Of a stretch of 64,000 nucleotides of DNA, positions 25,321 to 35,597 are shown one piece after another. Source of the DNA: Viscum album. Lineage: Eukaryota > Streptophyta > Magnoliopsida > Santalales > Viscaceae. A model generated the notes under the pieces. The model did no database searches. It was not told where the DNA came from and saw nothing but the letters and a program-made list of their open reading frames with translations. Location of the stretch: the NCBI GenBank assembly GCA_963277665.1, contig OY728122.1:1549770868-1549834867 (forward strand). The letters are read 5' to 3'. Position numbers and translations under genes: made by a program. Positions within the stretch are counted from its first letter, which is position 1; each line of letters opens with the position of its first letter.

Positions 25321-25594
25321 TCTAAATAAAAAATCATAGTAAAAATTGGGTTTATTTTGATAATATTTTATACATACAATAATTTTAAATCATAAAACTT
25401 AAATTTTAATTATTTAATTCATTATAAAATTAACTTTTCTTTATATCCATCGTTATGGGTCATAAAAACATTAATGTTAACCAAACATATCCAATAATAA
25501 TGTCAAATGTGGAGTGTTTTAAGGCCCCTTGTTAGTTTCTAGTTCGTGTATTAGTATATATCAGTGGTTATTTTCATTTTTAACCCTAGAAACA
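25321..25594 (-). other. Leader of element A (part)
   Basis: A+T-rich, non-coding. In position it is the untranslated leader between A's primer site (near 48673) and gag, cut by element C. The last five bases, AAACA, are the left target duplication of C. Confidence 0.5.
25590..25594. repeat. Target-site duplication of element C (left copy)
   Basis: AAACA before TGTCACGACCC; partner ATACA at 48619-48623 after TTTACA. Four of five bases agree. Confidence 0.65.
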
Positions 25595-26389
25595 TGTCAC
25601 GACCCATCCTCAGGGCTTGTGCCATGACTACCCCAAGCCCGCCTTCTATAGGCCAGGGGTTGGCGACTAGCACCAAAGGCATAGATCCCTAAGCTGGGAA
25701 GGAATTTCCTTTATAAAAGTAAACAAACACAACCGAGTTCGCAACAAGAAGTAAACACTAAGTAAAACTGAATACAAAAGAGTGTGCCAGAAAGTAAGTG
25801 GGCCAGTATACAAACCCAACTAAACAACTTGTATAAGTAAAAAGGGACAAACTGCTGAAAGTAAAGAGCAGCTCTTGGATCATCCTTCGGGGATTCCAAC
25901 CAGAAGGTTAGGTACATATTGCCACCTCAGCACTCACATCCGTCAGTCTCCTCCAGGTTCCAACTCGTTTCAAGGTCCGACTTTGGGTACTGTCCAGTCG
26001 TGGCGTTCTTGGCCTCCGTCAGCGATGTTCGTCGTCTACATCCAACACAACAAGGTGCGGGCATAGCCCGTGCATGGGTGAGTATAACGATACTCTGTAG
26101 GGACCCCTAGACCCACAAGTTCTCACTTTATCCACTAAGGATAAACAATAGAAGTAAGATACAATCATGAAGAATCAACCAACCCTACTTAGGTATATGC
26201 CCATACAAATACCTATGTTACCAATCTTAGTCCGGCTCAAACTCTCCAGACCAGGAACAAACCAATTCCAAAAATGAAGTAAATTCAATCACCATGATGA
26301 TAATGGTTGAACGACATGACTCAGCTCACATAGGTATGCCACAATAGCACAGAGATTAGATGATCAGATGTAGCCATTGGATCATCTAA

Positions 26390-26612
26390 GCTGTCAGACC
26401 CACACAGGATACAGGACCGTCTATCTCTTTAAAGTTGTTAGACCTACACAGGATATAGGTCCAGCTAACCTGTTGGACCCACACAGGATACAGGACCGTC
26501 TATATTTCATCTGAGCTGTTGGATCCACACATGATACATGACTGATTATTCTATTAAACCCACACAGAATACAGGAACAAAAGTTAGAAATGTCTAACCC
26601 ACACAGTATTAT
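26390..26612. repeat. Degenerate tandem array in element C 3' LTR
   Basis: About six units with the core GACCCACACAGGATACAGGAC, spaced 33-45 bp apart, for example at 26398, 26431, 26472 and 26521. The other LTR has the same array, longer, at 46318-46660. Confidence 0.75.
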
Positions 26613-26879
26613 GATACAATATTCATCGTCATTGAATTCATGGTGGATTCTAGTATAGTATTCATCGCTGACAAACCCATAAAGGATTCTGGTGAAGAAG
26701 TCGACATAGTCGTAGCCAGCACTGGGGTTCCCACACACAGCACGCTCGATTTCGGGAGAGTCCTCTCCTCGAGAAAATTGGGTAGATACATAAACTATCA
26801 TGAAGTCTTGATTTAATGTATCCCGAAATTCTTTCTCATCAAAAGAAACCCATGGCGACAGACAGCGCATCAATCGGAT

Positions 26880-27560
26880 GCCTGACCTGAGAGTTATAAG
26901 CGTTTCCGCTCCGAGGGCCCGGTTGGTTTCAGGATCAAACCAACCTGGAAGTACTCAAACTTCTCCAAAAATGTGAGTGTGATCTACCGAAACGACCGTC
27001 TCTATACAAGGAATCCTACACAAATGACGGTGTGTCGATCAGAGGTCCGTAGCTCAGGTTATAGGAGAAAAACCAAAAGTGGTCCGAAGAGGGGGGTCTC
27101 AGTCCGGTCGGACCCCCCCCCCCCCCCCCCACCCTAGATCAGCCAGAACCGGGTTGACCCGACCCGGGTCCGGCATGGTAGGGTGTGTCCCAACCGGGAG
27201 GCAATGGACCGACCCGTCTGGGGGCTGCCCAGCCCACGTGGCTGGCATCCTAGCCCACGCGGCTGGCGGCCCGCCCCGCACGGTAGCCGGCCCAGCCCGG
27301 TGGCTGGCCACAGATTGGCCATCTGGATGAGCGCGGACAGGGGGGCACAGCCCTATGGTTTTTCATAACATCGGCGCTAGCTGGCTATGCTCGTGCCTCC
27401 CAAAACCCGCAGACGCGGGTTCTGCTCCGCCACCGCGGCCGGTACCGGCCGCCGTCTCCGGTTACCGACACCGCTGTGTCGGCGCCTCGCGCCACCGCGC
27501 TCTTCCACCAGTCGTCGGAGTCGTTCTGGTGGTCCATTCTGCCTTCCCGTTTATTCCTAT
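26880..27560. other. G+C-rich island in element C 3' LTR
   Basis: About 0.7 kb dominated by CCGG, CCCG and GCCC strings (for example GGCTGGCGGCCCGCCCCGCA near 27261) inside an A+T-rich window. The island is shared with the other LTR (46850-47500), so it belongs to the element. It may be a CpG-dense regulatory part of the LTR; I see no clear TATA box in it. Confidence 0.6.
27113..27130. repeat. Run of 18 C
   Basis: Uninterrupted poly-C inside the G+C-rich island. The matching place in the other LTR (near 47080) has no such run. Runs like this change length easily and are also a place for sequencing error. Confidence 0.85.
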
Positions 27561-28685
27561 AGCCTCCTTAGGTCATTTTCTTCACTTCGAAGGCCTCAAT
27601 TCAGGGTTACCCTTCTGTTCACCCGTCACCCACCAAATCATGCATCAAGAACATATTGGCGGAGGGTCTGGACTTGTTCGTTGGCATGTACCCTCCAAAT
27701 TAGAGGTTCAAATAATAACCCAAAATATAATTTCCAATGTTGGAGGGTACAATTCACATGTATAAAATAAATAATCCAAAATTCTCCCTACCTTGATTCA
27801 AGGTTCGTTCATCAACGACGGCGTCGATTCGTTGACGTCGGGGTGCAACCGAGGAGGAAGTTTCGTTGTTGGCGACGTTCTTTGCGGGCAGCGTCTCATG
27901 TTATTTCCCCGGTTGAAGATGATAGAAAAAGTTCTTCATGGAGAGAACATCATTCATCATGTTCTTCACATTCCTCGTTGGATGAACGATCCTCCTCCTC
28001 TCCTTATTTCTCCAAATGAAAGATATACAAAACCAACAAGAGAATATCATTCCTCATTTTAATGTTGGAATAAGTGAAGTCAAAAGACTTAAAACACTCC
28101 AAATAATTAATTAAATTGATTCACTTAAATAATTTCATGGAGTTGGAAAGAATTTCAGAGGCCTCAAACAATTAATAACTTGGGTGTGTTGGCACTTCAA
28201 TGGAAGTCCAAGAGTTAAAAAACGTTCAAGGGAGTTTAAAGGGAAGGTGAAGAGTTTGGTGTTCTTGTAGGTCCCACCACACAATATCCTCCCATGGGAG
28301 GTTATGTGGTGGTGTACCCCATCTCCAACTCCCCTTTGGTGGAATTAACCACCTTTAAAATGAAAATCTGTCTTACATATATTTATTATTTTTTTAGAAA
28401 CCCCAAATTATAGCTTCCACTCTCAAACAAACGCAACTGTGGTAGAGGTCTCCATAAGCAAAAACTGGCGTTGTGATTTCATTGGTGTCGTAGGATTTCA
28501 ATTTCGAGCACTGGTTCAAAAGATATAAAAACATGCACGTATGTTTACTGAAAGTACCCAAAAAAACTTTAGAAATTTATTCCGAGCACACCAGGCCTTA
28601 GAATCTGGCACTGTTAGAAACTGTGGACTCGTATAATTCCAAAGAATTTAAGAAAAAAATAACATGAAATTTTTGTGTCTTTACA

Positions 28686-28700
28686 TTACCCCCACCTCAG
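28686..28700 (-). promoter_or_regulatory. Polypurine tract of element C
   Basis: Minus-strand reading CTGAGGTGGGGGTAA directly precedes the LTR start TGTAAAGAC. Confidence 0.65.
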
Positions 28701-28739
28701 GGCTTTACGTCCCCATAAATCTACAACACATTCTAGGGA

Positions 28740-29310
28740 AAAAAATGGGGGTACTGAGCACACATCTGAGCCTCCCGCTCCAATGTGCTCTCCAGGAGGT
28801 TCCCATTCTTCCAGCAAATGCACACCAGAGGAATCGACTGTCCTCATAGGACCCACTCATGTGGATCCTCAATCTCCATGGGGAACTCCATGAATGTCAC
28901 CCCATCATCGATGTCTAGCTCCCAATGGTCGATGATGTGGGATGGGTAATGCACGTATCTCTTCAGCGGAGATACATGGAAGACTTCATCCACCTGGTGC
29001 AACTGAGGTTAAAGGGTCCAGTATTAATCCACCTTGCATACTCTACTAAGTACCTAGAACGGCCCGATAAATCATGGAGACAGCTTCTCACATCATCCAA
29101 ATCTCCATATACCTCATCGAGGGGAGACATTTAGGAGGATGTGGTCGCCATCCTCGAACTCCAGTGGTCTCTGTCTCCTATCAGCATAGGACTTTTGTCT
29201 GCTTTGTGAATTCTTCATCCGGTCCTGGATGATCTGGTCCTTTCTGTCATAGCCTGCACCATCTCTAGTCCTACAAGTGCTGACTCCCCTGGGTGCATTC
29301 CAGCACATGG
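28740..29310 (-). pseudogene. Integrase C-terminus and chromodomain of element C
   Basis: From 29308 the minus strand reads SRQKSYADRRQRPLEFEDGD, then PQLHQVDEVFHVSPLKRYVH near 29010 (the block leaving the GPY/F module). The chromodomain near 28850-28745 reads VCICWKNGNLLESTLEREAQ and then AQYPHFF, matching [17 protein letters not shown]...EKYPLLF in element D. Chromodomains steer integration to modified histones, which fits nesting in heterochromatin. Several frame changes. Confidence 0.8.
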
Positions 29311-29820
29311 GTGATCTGAAAGGTCAGCCATACAGTGCCTCGTAATGGATCATCCCAATGGTGTAGTGGTAGTTGTTGTTGTACGCAAACTCCACCAAGG
29401 TTAAGTGATCCTCCCAGCTGTGACAAAAGTTGAGGACACACACAGAGAGCATGTCCTCGAGAGTCTAAAAGGTCCTCTCAGTCTAACCATCCGTCTGAGG
29501 ATGGAAGGTGGTGCTCAAGCAAAGCTGTGTCCCAAAAGCATCTTTTAACCGCTTCCATAGCTGGGATGTGAAATGAGCATCGCGATCGGAGAAGATAGTT
29601 GATGGCACACCGTGAAGCCGTACGATCTCCTATTCGTAGAGGCGTCCAAAGCTCTCTACTGAGGCCTACTCTCTAATCAGTTGGAAGTGGGCCTACATGG
29701 TGAGTCGATCTATGATCACCCCCATAGAGTCATGTCCTCTAAATGTACGTGGAATTCCCATTAAGAAATCCATGGATATTCCTTCCCACTTTCACTCTGG
29801 AACCTCTAAAGGCTGAACTA
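29310..29820 (-). pseudogene. Integrase core of element C
   Basis: Minus-strand blocks: [20 protein letters not shown] (first catalytic Asp), then [20 protein letters not shown] (second Asp), [15 protein letters not shown] (catalytic Glu), LTLVEFAYNNNYHYTIGM and HYEALYG. All three acidic residues survive, but at least five stops interrupt the frame. Confidence 0.85.
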
Positions 29821-30136
29821 AGCCTAATTGAACCAGGTGCTCTGCCTTCACTTGCTGACAAGTGAGGCATCAAGAGACAAACTCTGCTACTGCTTTCTTT
29901 ATACCTGGCCACCAGTGCTGTCGACTGAGGTCCTGATACATCTTTGCCACTTCGGGATATACCGCTAGAGGGGAAGTGTGGAACTCCCTCAACACCTCCT
30001 CATATAGTGCAAATGGTACCATGGTACGTCCTCTAAAGAGGATGACGTACTCCCTACCATCAGAAAACCCATCAGGTTCCGGCCCTGAGGATATCTGAGA
30101 ATGTCGAGCCTTACAGTCAATGACCCCATGTTGCAC
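29819..30136 (-). pseudogene. Integrase zinc-binding head of element C
   Basis: An 88-codon open frame (30136-29870) reads REFHTSPLAVYPEVAKMYQD and then HWWPGIKKAVAEFVS. After one stop (29868-29870) the same frame goes on as CLTCQQVKAEHL. The HHCC finger keeps its first His and both Cys, but the second His is Tyr. Confidence 0.82.
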
Positions 30137-30239
30137 ATCTCTGACTCACTGAAGTAGTGGAAGAGTGACTGTGAGAGATTGAAGAAAGGATTCTTCATCT
30201 CTATTAACAAAGGATATCTGCAATGTAGCCTGCTGCTCT

Positions 30240-30860
30240 GTCACCTCTCCTTACAGCTGAATGCCTAATCTCCTATTGAGATCATCTGCTACAACATTCC
30301 CCTTCCATAGAGTATATAATATCTCGAAGTCATAGAGCTGCAGAAATTCAAGAAATCACCATTGTCTCAGGTTCATGTCCTTCTATGAGAAGATATACCT
30401 AAGACTCTGGTGGTCAGAATATACTGTAAAATACTCTCCCATCAGATATTGCCACCACATATTCAATGGAAAGACCTCTGCTGCTAACTCCAGGTCATGG
30501 GTAACATAGTTCTGGTCGTTCTGTCTCAACTTCCGTGAACCATAAGCGATCATTGCTCTCTCCTACATCAGGACACACCTAAGTCAGGTCCCTGAAGCAT
30601 CGCTGTAAACTACGTACCCAATGCCCTCCTCTGGTATCCTCCAGATGGTCACACTGGTCAACCATTTCCGCAGCTCCTAAATGCTCTACTTTCATCTCTC
30701 TGACCACATTAAGTATTTCCCCTTCTTGGTCAGTGTTGAAAGTGGTGCTGAAACTCTGGGTAAGTCTAGCACAAATCTCTAATAGTACCCATCCAGTCCC
30801 AGAAAACATTTCACCTCTGTCACACTCATGGGTGGCTCCCAAGAAAGTACGGCCTCAATC
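30240..30860 (-). pseudogene. RT connection and RNase H of element C
   Basis: Minus-strand blocks: the RT thumb region is frame-shifted around 30840-30580; then [14 protein letters not shown] (catalytic Glu), YSDHQSLRYIFS (catalytic Asp), NLRQW, LQLYDFEILY and GNVVADDLNRRLG (last catalytic Asp). Element D's equivalents are [20 protein letters not shown] and [10 protein letters not shown]. One stop follows RYIFS. The first RNase H Asp block is not readable. Confidence 0.8.
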
Positions 30861-30864
30861 TTCA

Positions 30865-31744
30865 CTAGATCCGTTGCAACTCAAGCCTCCGAGATGACGT
30901 GTCCCAAGAAGTGAACCTCTTGAATCCAGAACTGTAACTTCGAGACTTACCATAAAGATGGTTCTCTCGGAGTGTATCCAGTACCACCTGCAAATGGTAG
31001 GCACGCTCCTCCTCAGTAGTTGAGTAAATCAGTAATTCGTCGATGAAGACTACGACAAAAAAATCAAGGTAAGGATGGAATATCCTGTTCATGAGACTCA
31101 TGAACACTACTAGTGCATTGGATACCCCGAATGGCATAACCAAGAACTCGTAGTGGTTATACCAACACCTAAAGGTCATCTTCTTCGCATCCTTGTATCG
31201 AACTGTGAGCTGGTGATAGCCTAACCTGAAAACTATCTTCAAGAACCATTGTGCTCCCTTGATCTAATCAAAGAGTTTTTCAATCCTCAAGAGTGGGTAC
31301 TTGTTCTTCATGGTCACCTGATTCAAGTGATGGTAGTTGACACACAATTTTAGGCTCCCATCCGCCTTCTTGGCGTATGAAATCAGTGATGCCTAGGGTG
31401 AATCACAGGGTCTGATAAAACCCTTTCCATGCAAGTCCTCCAACTGTACCCGCAGCTCATGAAGCTCAGTGGGAGCCATCTGATATGCTGGAGTAGATAT
31501 CGGTGCCTTCCTTGGGTACAGATCAATGTAGAAGTCTCCCTCTCTACGAGGAGGTAAACCTGGAACGTCGTCCGGAAAGAAGTCCACGTACTGATCCACC
31601 ACAACAGGAAAACTCGAACTCTGCACATCAACCACTCTGAGGATGAGACTAGCCAACTGGTGTGTGATAGGCTTCCCCCTCCTCTACGTATGTCCATATT
31701 GAACTGCAAAGGATCCCTTCTAACTAGTGAAGGTGAACCTGGTC
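30865..31744 (-). pseudogene. Reverse transcriptase of element C
   Basis: Blocks on the minus strand: FFPDDVPGLPPRREGDFYID, then APISTPAYQMAPTELHELRV and GKGFIRPCDSP. A stop sits at about 31396. KKADGSLKLCVNYHHLNQVT follows, then [40 protein letters not shown] and the active site [14 protein letters not shown] at about 31050-31015. The second catalytic Asp of F-I-D-D is Glu here. The frame breaks near 30960. The 5' end of the domain abuts element D at 31744. Confidence 0.88.
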
Positions 31745-31749
31745 CCATC
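31745..31749. repeat. Target-site duplication of element D (left copy)
   Basis: CCATC precedes TGTAACACCC; the same CCATC stands at 43749-43753 after the 3' LTR. A perfect five-base match proves the boundaries of D and its entry into C. Confidence 0.95.
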
Positions 31750-33196
31750 TGTAACACCCGAGATTTTTATGAGTAATATCGTGTTTTTATATATCATCAA
31801 AGGAATCTTTCACTACATACTAGCTTGGCTTACTTTACACGCAATCGCGACCTTCCTCGATAGCTTGCGTCGTACGCAATACTGAGTTTCACTAAACAGC
31901 GATATGCTATTAAAATATTATTAAAACTAGCCGTTATGAATAGTAATAACCACTTTTTGAAATTTTATAAATTTTATTTTTCAAAATGGACTTCATTTTT
32001 GGATTCGGAATACCGAAATTAGTCTCGGGTGAAATTTTGGTATTTTTCTGAAAACTTTCAATTTTTGATGAATAGTGAAACCACTAAGTGGTAGGTTAAA
32101 AACTGAATTTTGCATAAAACTTAATTTTACAACTTCTGTGAATGGAATTTTGAAAATCCGACAGACACGGTTGATATCAGTAAGTAAAATGTGGTTCAAT
32201 GAAATAAAAATAATTTTTTGGTAAATAGTAACTTTTTACTTTTTTTACCGTGGTTAATAGTAAATAGGGTAACTAAGGGTAAATATGATATTACTATTAC
32301 CCTAACACATGTCCTAATTATATTGGATAAGTGTAATTCGACCAAAAACAACCTTATGAATAAAATATGACCATTTAGGCCCACTTGGGTTAGATTAGGA
32401 CATTTATTATTAATTTATTTAAAGAAGGGTTAAAATAGTTAAATCAAAGTTTAATAAGTAAATTATTTTTAATATGGGGTTATACATAAGATAAATTCGA
32501 CTATAAATATTAATTAGAAATATAAACAGATTTCCTACATAATGGTATTTTATTTATAATTTTTAGACATTAAATAATTTAATTTATTTATGACACAATT
32601 ATCATGCAGTAATTATCTTATTTATGAAATATTGACATAATTGATGTTATAAACACCAAAATAAATGTAATTTGAGACTTTTTATGAATTACAAAAATTT
32701 TCTCGGTTACTATGATATATTAGAGTTGATTTAATCAACTTGGTTCGAACATATAATTCTGTTATGACTTTCACAAAAATCATATATCAAATAGTGTCAA
32801 AATTGACACAAAATAGTTTTTAAATCAAATATTATATTATTAATTGTTATTTTATTCCTAAAAATCTAAGCTTCAGCCAAATGACTTATATAAGGATATA
32901 TATATTAATAATAAGCAATTTGGGGTTCGTTTGGCATGTTATGGTAAGTGTATTAACCATATAGTGTAAGAAAACAAAAAGACATGGTAAAAGATAAATT
33001 ATTTAACTTAGAGTTAAATCTAATTGATAAGGTTAAAATAATACCCTAAACTTGTCTAAATCCTATTGGTTGATAGGTTTTCCACCCATCCCCACTTTAT
33101 CTTCGAAATAAGACCCTTTGGAACCATTATAAACCGATTTTGACTTTAATATAAAATAATATTTTGAGATATTCCTAAGGTGCCCCTCTCCTCCTT

Positions 33197-33203
33197 TATA
33201 AAA
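33197..33203 (+). promoter_or_regulatory. TATA box of element D 5' LTR
   Basis: TATAAAA in CTCCTTTATAAAAGGGCACC, followed by a pyrimidine-rich tract where transcription would start about 30 bp on. The copy at 41568-41574 in the 3' LTR is unchanged. Confidence 0.72.
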
Positions 33204-33546
33204 GGGCACCTCCTCCCCCTCCTCCTCACACCAATTTGAGCACTCAAACTCAGCCAACCCCTTCCATTCTCTCCTCTCCACTTCCCTAGAATAATCCTAG
33301 AGATCCGGGTCTTCTTCAAAGACCAATCTTAGTTCCCTAAGTGGAGGATTCAAAGAGGCGTTCCAAAGAAGAGGTAATATCCGTTACCGATCTTTTCAAT
33401 TTCTTTCTTCTTCAACTTCTTCTCCTTTAGTTGTTTCATGATAAAGTAATAACATCAGTATTACTTAAATACTGATATGTTATTATAAATATTAAACAAC
33501 CCTAATTCACCTTCTATCCATCCTACGGAAAAATGAAATCCCCGCG

Positions 33547-33576
33547 CGTGCGTACGTACGGAATACCGTCTCCACG
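33547..33576. repeat. 30-bp CpG-rich motif, copy 1 (5' LTR of D)
   Basis: Core CGTACGTACGGAATACCGT, containing the palindrome CGTACGTACG and a small inverted repeat ACGG-AATA-CCGT. Identical over 30 bp to copy 2 at 33736-33765. Confidence 0.85.
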
Positions 33577-33735
33577 CCGTGGTGTAATCTATTTTCCACC
33601 ATCACTTTAGAAGGATGGGTATAATGGTGTAATGAGTAACTATTTATGATTATTATAAAGTAATATTGATACTGAAATAATATATATATATATACTCCAA
33701 CACAATTCCACGATCATAGGAACGATATCATCACT

Positions 33736-33765
33736 CGTGCGTACGTACGGAATACCGTCTCCACG
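33736..33765. repeat. 30-bp CpG-rich motif, copy 2 (5' LTR of D)
   Basis: Exact repeat of 33547-33576 at a distance of 189 bp, in otherwise A+T-rich LTR sequence downstream of the TATA box. Confidence 0.85.
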
Positions 33766-35377
33766 ATGTGAAGCGACTCGTTCTACATGATCATAATTAC
33801 ATAATAATTATATAAATGAATTGAATGAATAAATATGATATATGTTACACTAACACCATTCTGTATATAAGTTATCTATAACCTTAAAAGAATAATAATA
33901 ATTTATTCGACAAAACACACATAAGAACAAAAGGCAATAAAGTCCCGAGTAACAAGTAACAATGAAATATTACTAACAAGAAGCTAAGAATATGACCATA
34001 TATGATATCATATCAATATGTATGATTCTGGAATAATTCAATAACATTATTTAAACCATTATACAGGAGCTTCGGACACGTACAAAGCAAATCGGACCTA
34101 AGGTAAGGGAAAATACCACAATCTCATTTTTATCCGAGATTGTTTATTCGTAAGTATTTACTGGGGTGTATTTTATCATCCACATCCATGTTCCCTCAAT
34201 ATGTAATATTGTTTCCATCCACTTAAAATAGTTTAAATCCAATTTTACCCTTCGGTGAGTTTTTAGTAAAGAATATGAAAGGAATCTTTTGCCGTTTTTT
34301 TCGTACGAGGTATTTTGACTTTTCCGACAAAGGTACGAAGAATGTTTTTTTAACTTATACGGCATGTATGGATTTTTAAAACATTATTTCAAATAATATT
34401 CCTTTAGAAGTTTTCAATTTTATTTGTAATCAACTTCTTTTATTTTAAAGTCGTATGACATGTTATGAAAGGAAAAAAAAATTTGAAGAAGAAAGGATAT
34501 TTTCCTCAAGAATGGAGTTCAAGTGTTTTATCAAAATTATTTTCCATCTAAGATAATAAAGGGTTCTGTTTTTATCCCTATTATTACATTGATTTGATCA
34601 TGTTGTGATTGAATTATTTTTATGAATTCCTTTATCTTGTATGAATTGTTTTATGACATCATGATGTTTAAGATTCAAATTTGTATTACATGGGTTATGC
34701 AATGATGTATGATTTATGATTATGTGGCACACATAAGAAAGGATTCGTTATAAGATGGGTGGGACCTATATCTCCCTCCAATGCATTGGGTAAAGATTTT
34801 ATATCTCATGAGATAGACATGGCTGGAACGAAGGTTATTTCGGTTCAGTGATACAGGACTGAAATGAGGAGTGAACTCGGTTCAGAAAGGGACTTTTCCC
34901 ACTAAGATAGTCTTGGCAATGAGTCATGACTAATAAGAAATGATTTTCCATAATTATGTGTGCATGCCACAAAGTTTCAAGTTTTATTTTATGATTATGG
35001 GGATCTCATTTTCACTTCTATGATTTGTTCCATGTTAAGATATTATGATCTCTTTTGCAGGTTATGATTTTCAAAAAGATATGATATGATTTTTATTTCC
35101 TTTATTTTCCCTTGCTGAGCATTTGAGCTCACCCTTTTATTTTTTCTTTTCCCCGGGTTAGGAAGATGGATATTAAGTAGAATATGCTAAAAGGGACCCT
35201 AGATATGATGAAATAAATGGGAGACACTGTAGAAGATTTATGAACCAGTTGTTTATGTTTACCAGTTTCTAAAGACACTATACCTATACGGTCCTTTGTG
35301 GTTTTGTCATATGTTGTAATAAGTGTGCTTCAATTTTCAAGTATTAACAATGTATGTAAAGTATGGGTCGTTATAGT

Positions 35378-35388
35378 TGGTATCAGAG
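35378..35388 (+). promoter_or_regulatory. Primer-binding site of element D
   Basis: TGGTATCAGAG starts three bases after the LTR end. It is the exact complement of the 3' end of plant initiator Met tRNA, which primes minus-strand synthesis. Confidence 0.92.
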
Positions 35389-35597
35389 GAAAGGTATAGT
35401 CAACCTTTGGAAACTAGGATGTGAAAGCCTTAGTAAGAACCCTAAGGATATGTCTAAGCATAGAACACAATCTTAGTGTTTTAGAAATGGCCATGAATAC
35501 CCTAGGATAAAACCTTAACTGTGAAATTTTATCCTTGATTATTTGGTTTTCCTATTATAATTAGAGTTGCTCACACTATTCTTCTTGGTTTTAGTCA

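Larger units (their letters stand above)
25595..28685 (-). repeat. 3' LTR of element C
   Basis: Collinear with 45527-48618 throughout: TGTCACGACCCATCCTCAGG against TGTCATGACCCGTCCTCAGG at the start, GTCTTTACA at the end. It contains a degenerate tandem array (26390-26612), a G+C-rich island (26880-27560) and a run of 18 C. Small open frames in it are discussed as findings and are not annotated as genes. Confidence 0.92.
31750..35375 (+). repeat. 5' LTR of element D
   Basis: 3626 bp, nearly identical to 40119-43748. It holds a TATA box (33197), a C/T-rich start region (CACCTCCTCCCCCTCCTCCT), two copies of a 30-bp CpG-rich motif (33547, 33736), a TA microsatellite near 33681-33694, and a U5 block GCTGAGCATTTGAGCTCACC near 35115 shared with element F. 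The long stretch from TATA to LTR end (about 2.1 kb) means a very long R-U5 leader. Confidence 0.97.

Noticed and set aside
26390..26612. Possible CRISPR-like array of evenly spaced repeats
   Set aside because: Units are degenerate, spacers are similar to each other, and the array is part of a plant LTR present twice.
27079..27368. Overlapping 60-83 codon frames on both strands in the G+C-rich island
   Set aside because: Stop codons are rare in such composition; several frames are open at once and the other LTR does not keep them.
31993..32384. Minus-strand frames of 68 and 62 codons repeated at 40363-40754
   Set aside because: They recur only because the D LTRs are near-identical copies; they are antisense in A+T-rich LTR sequence without a motif.
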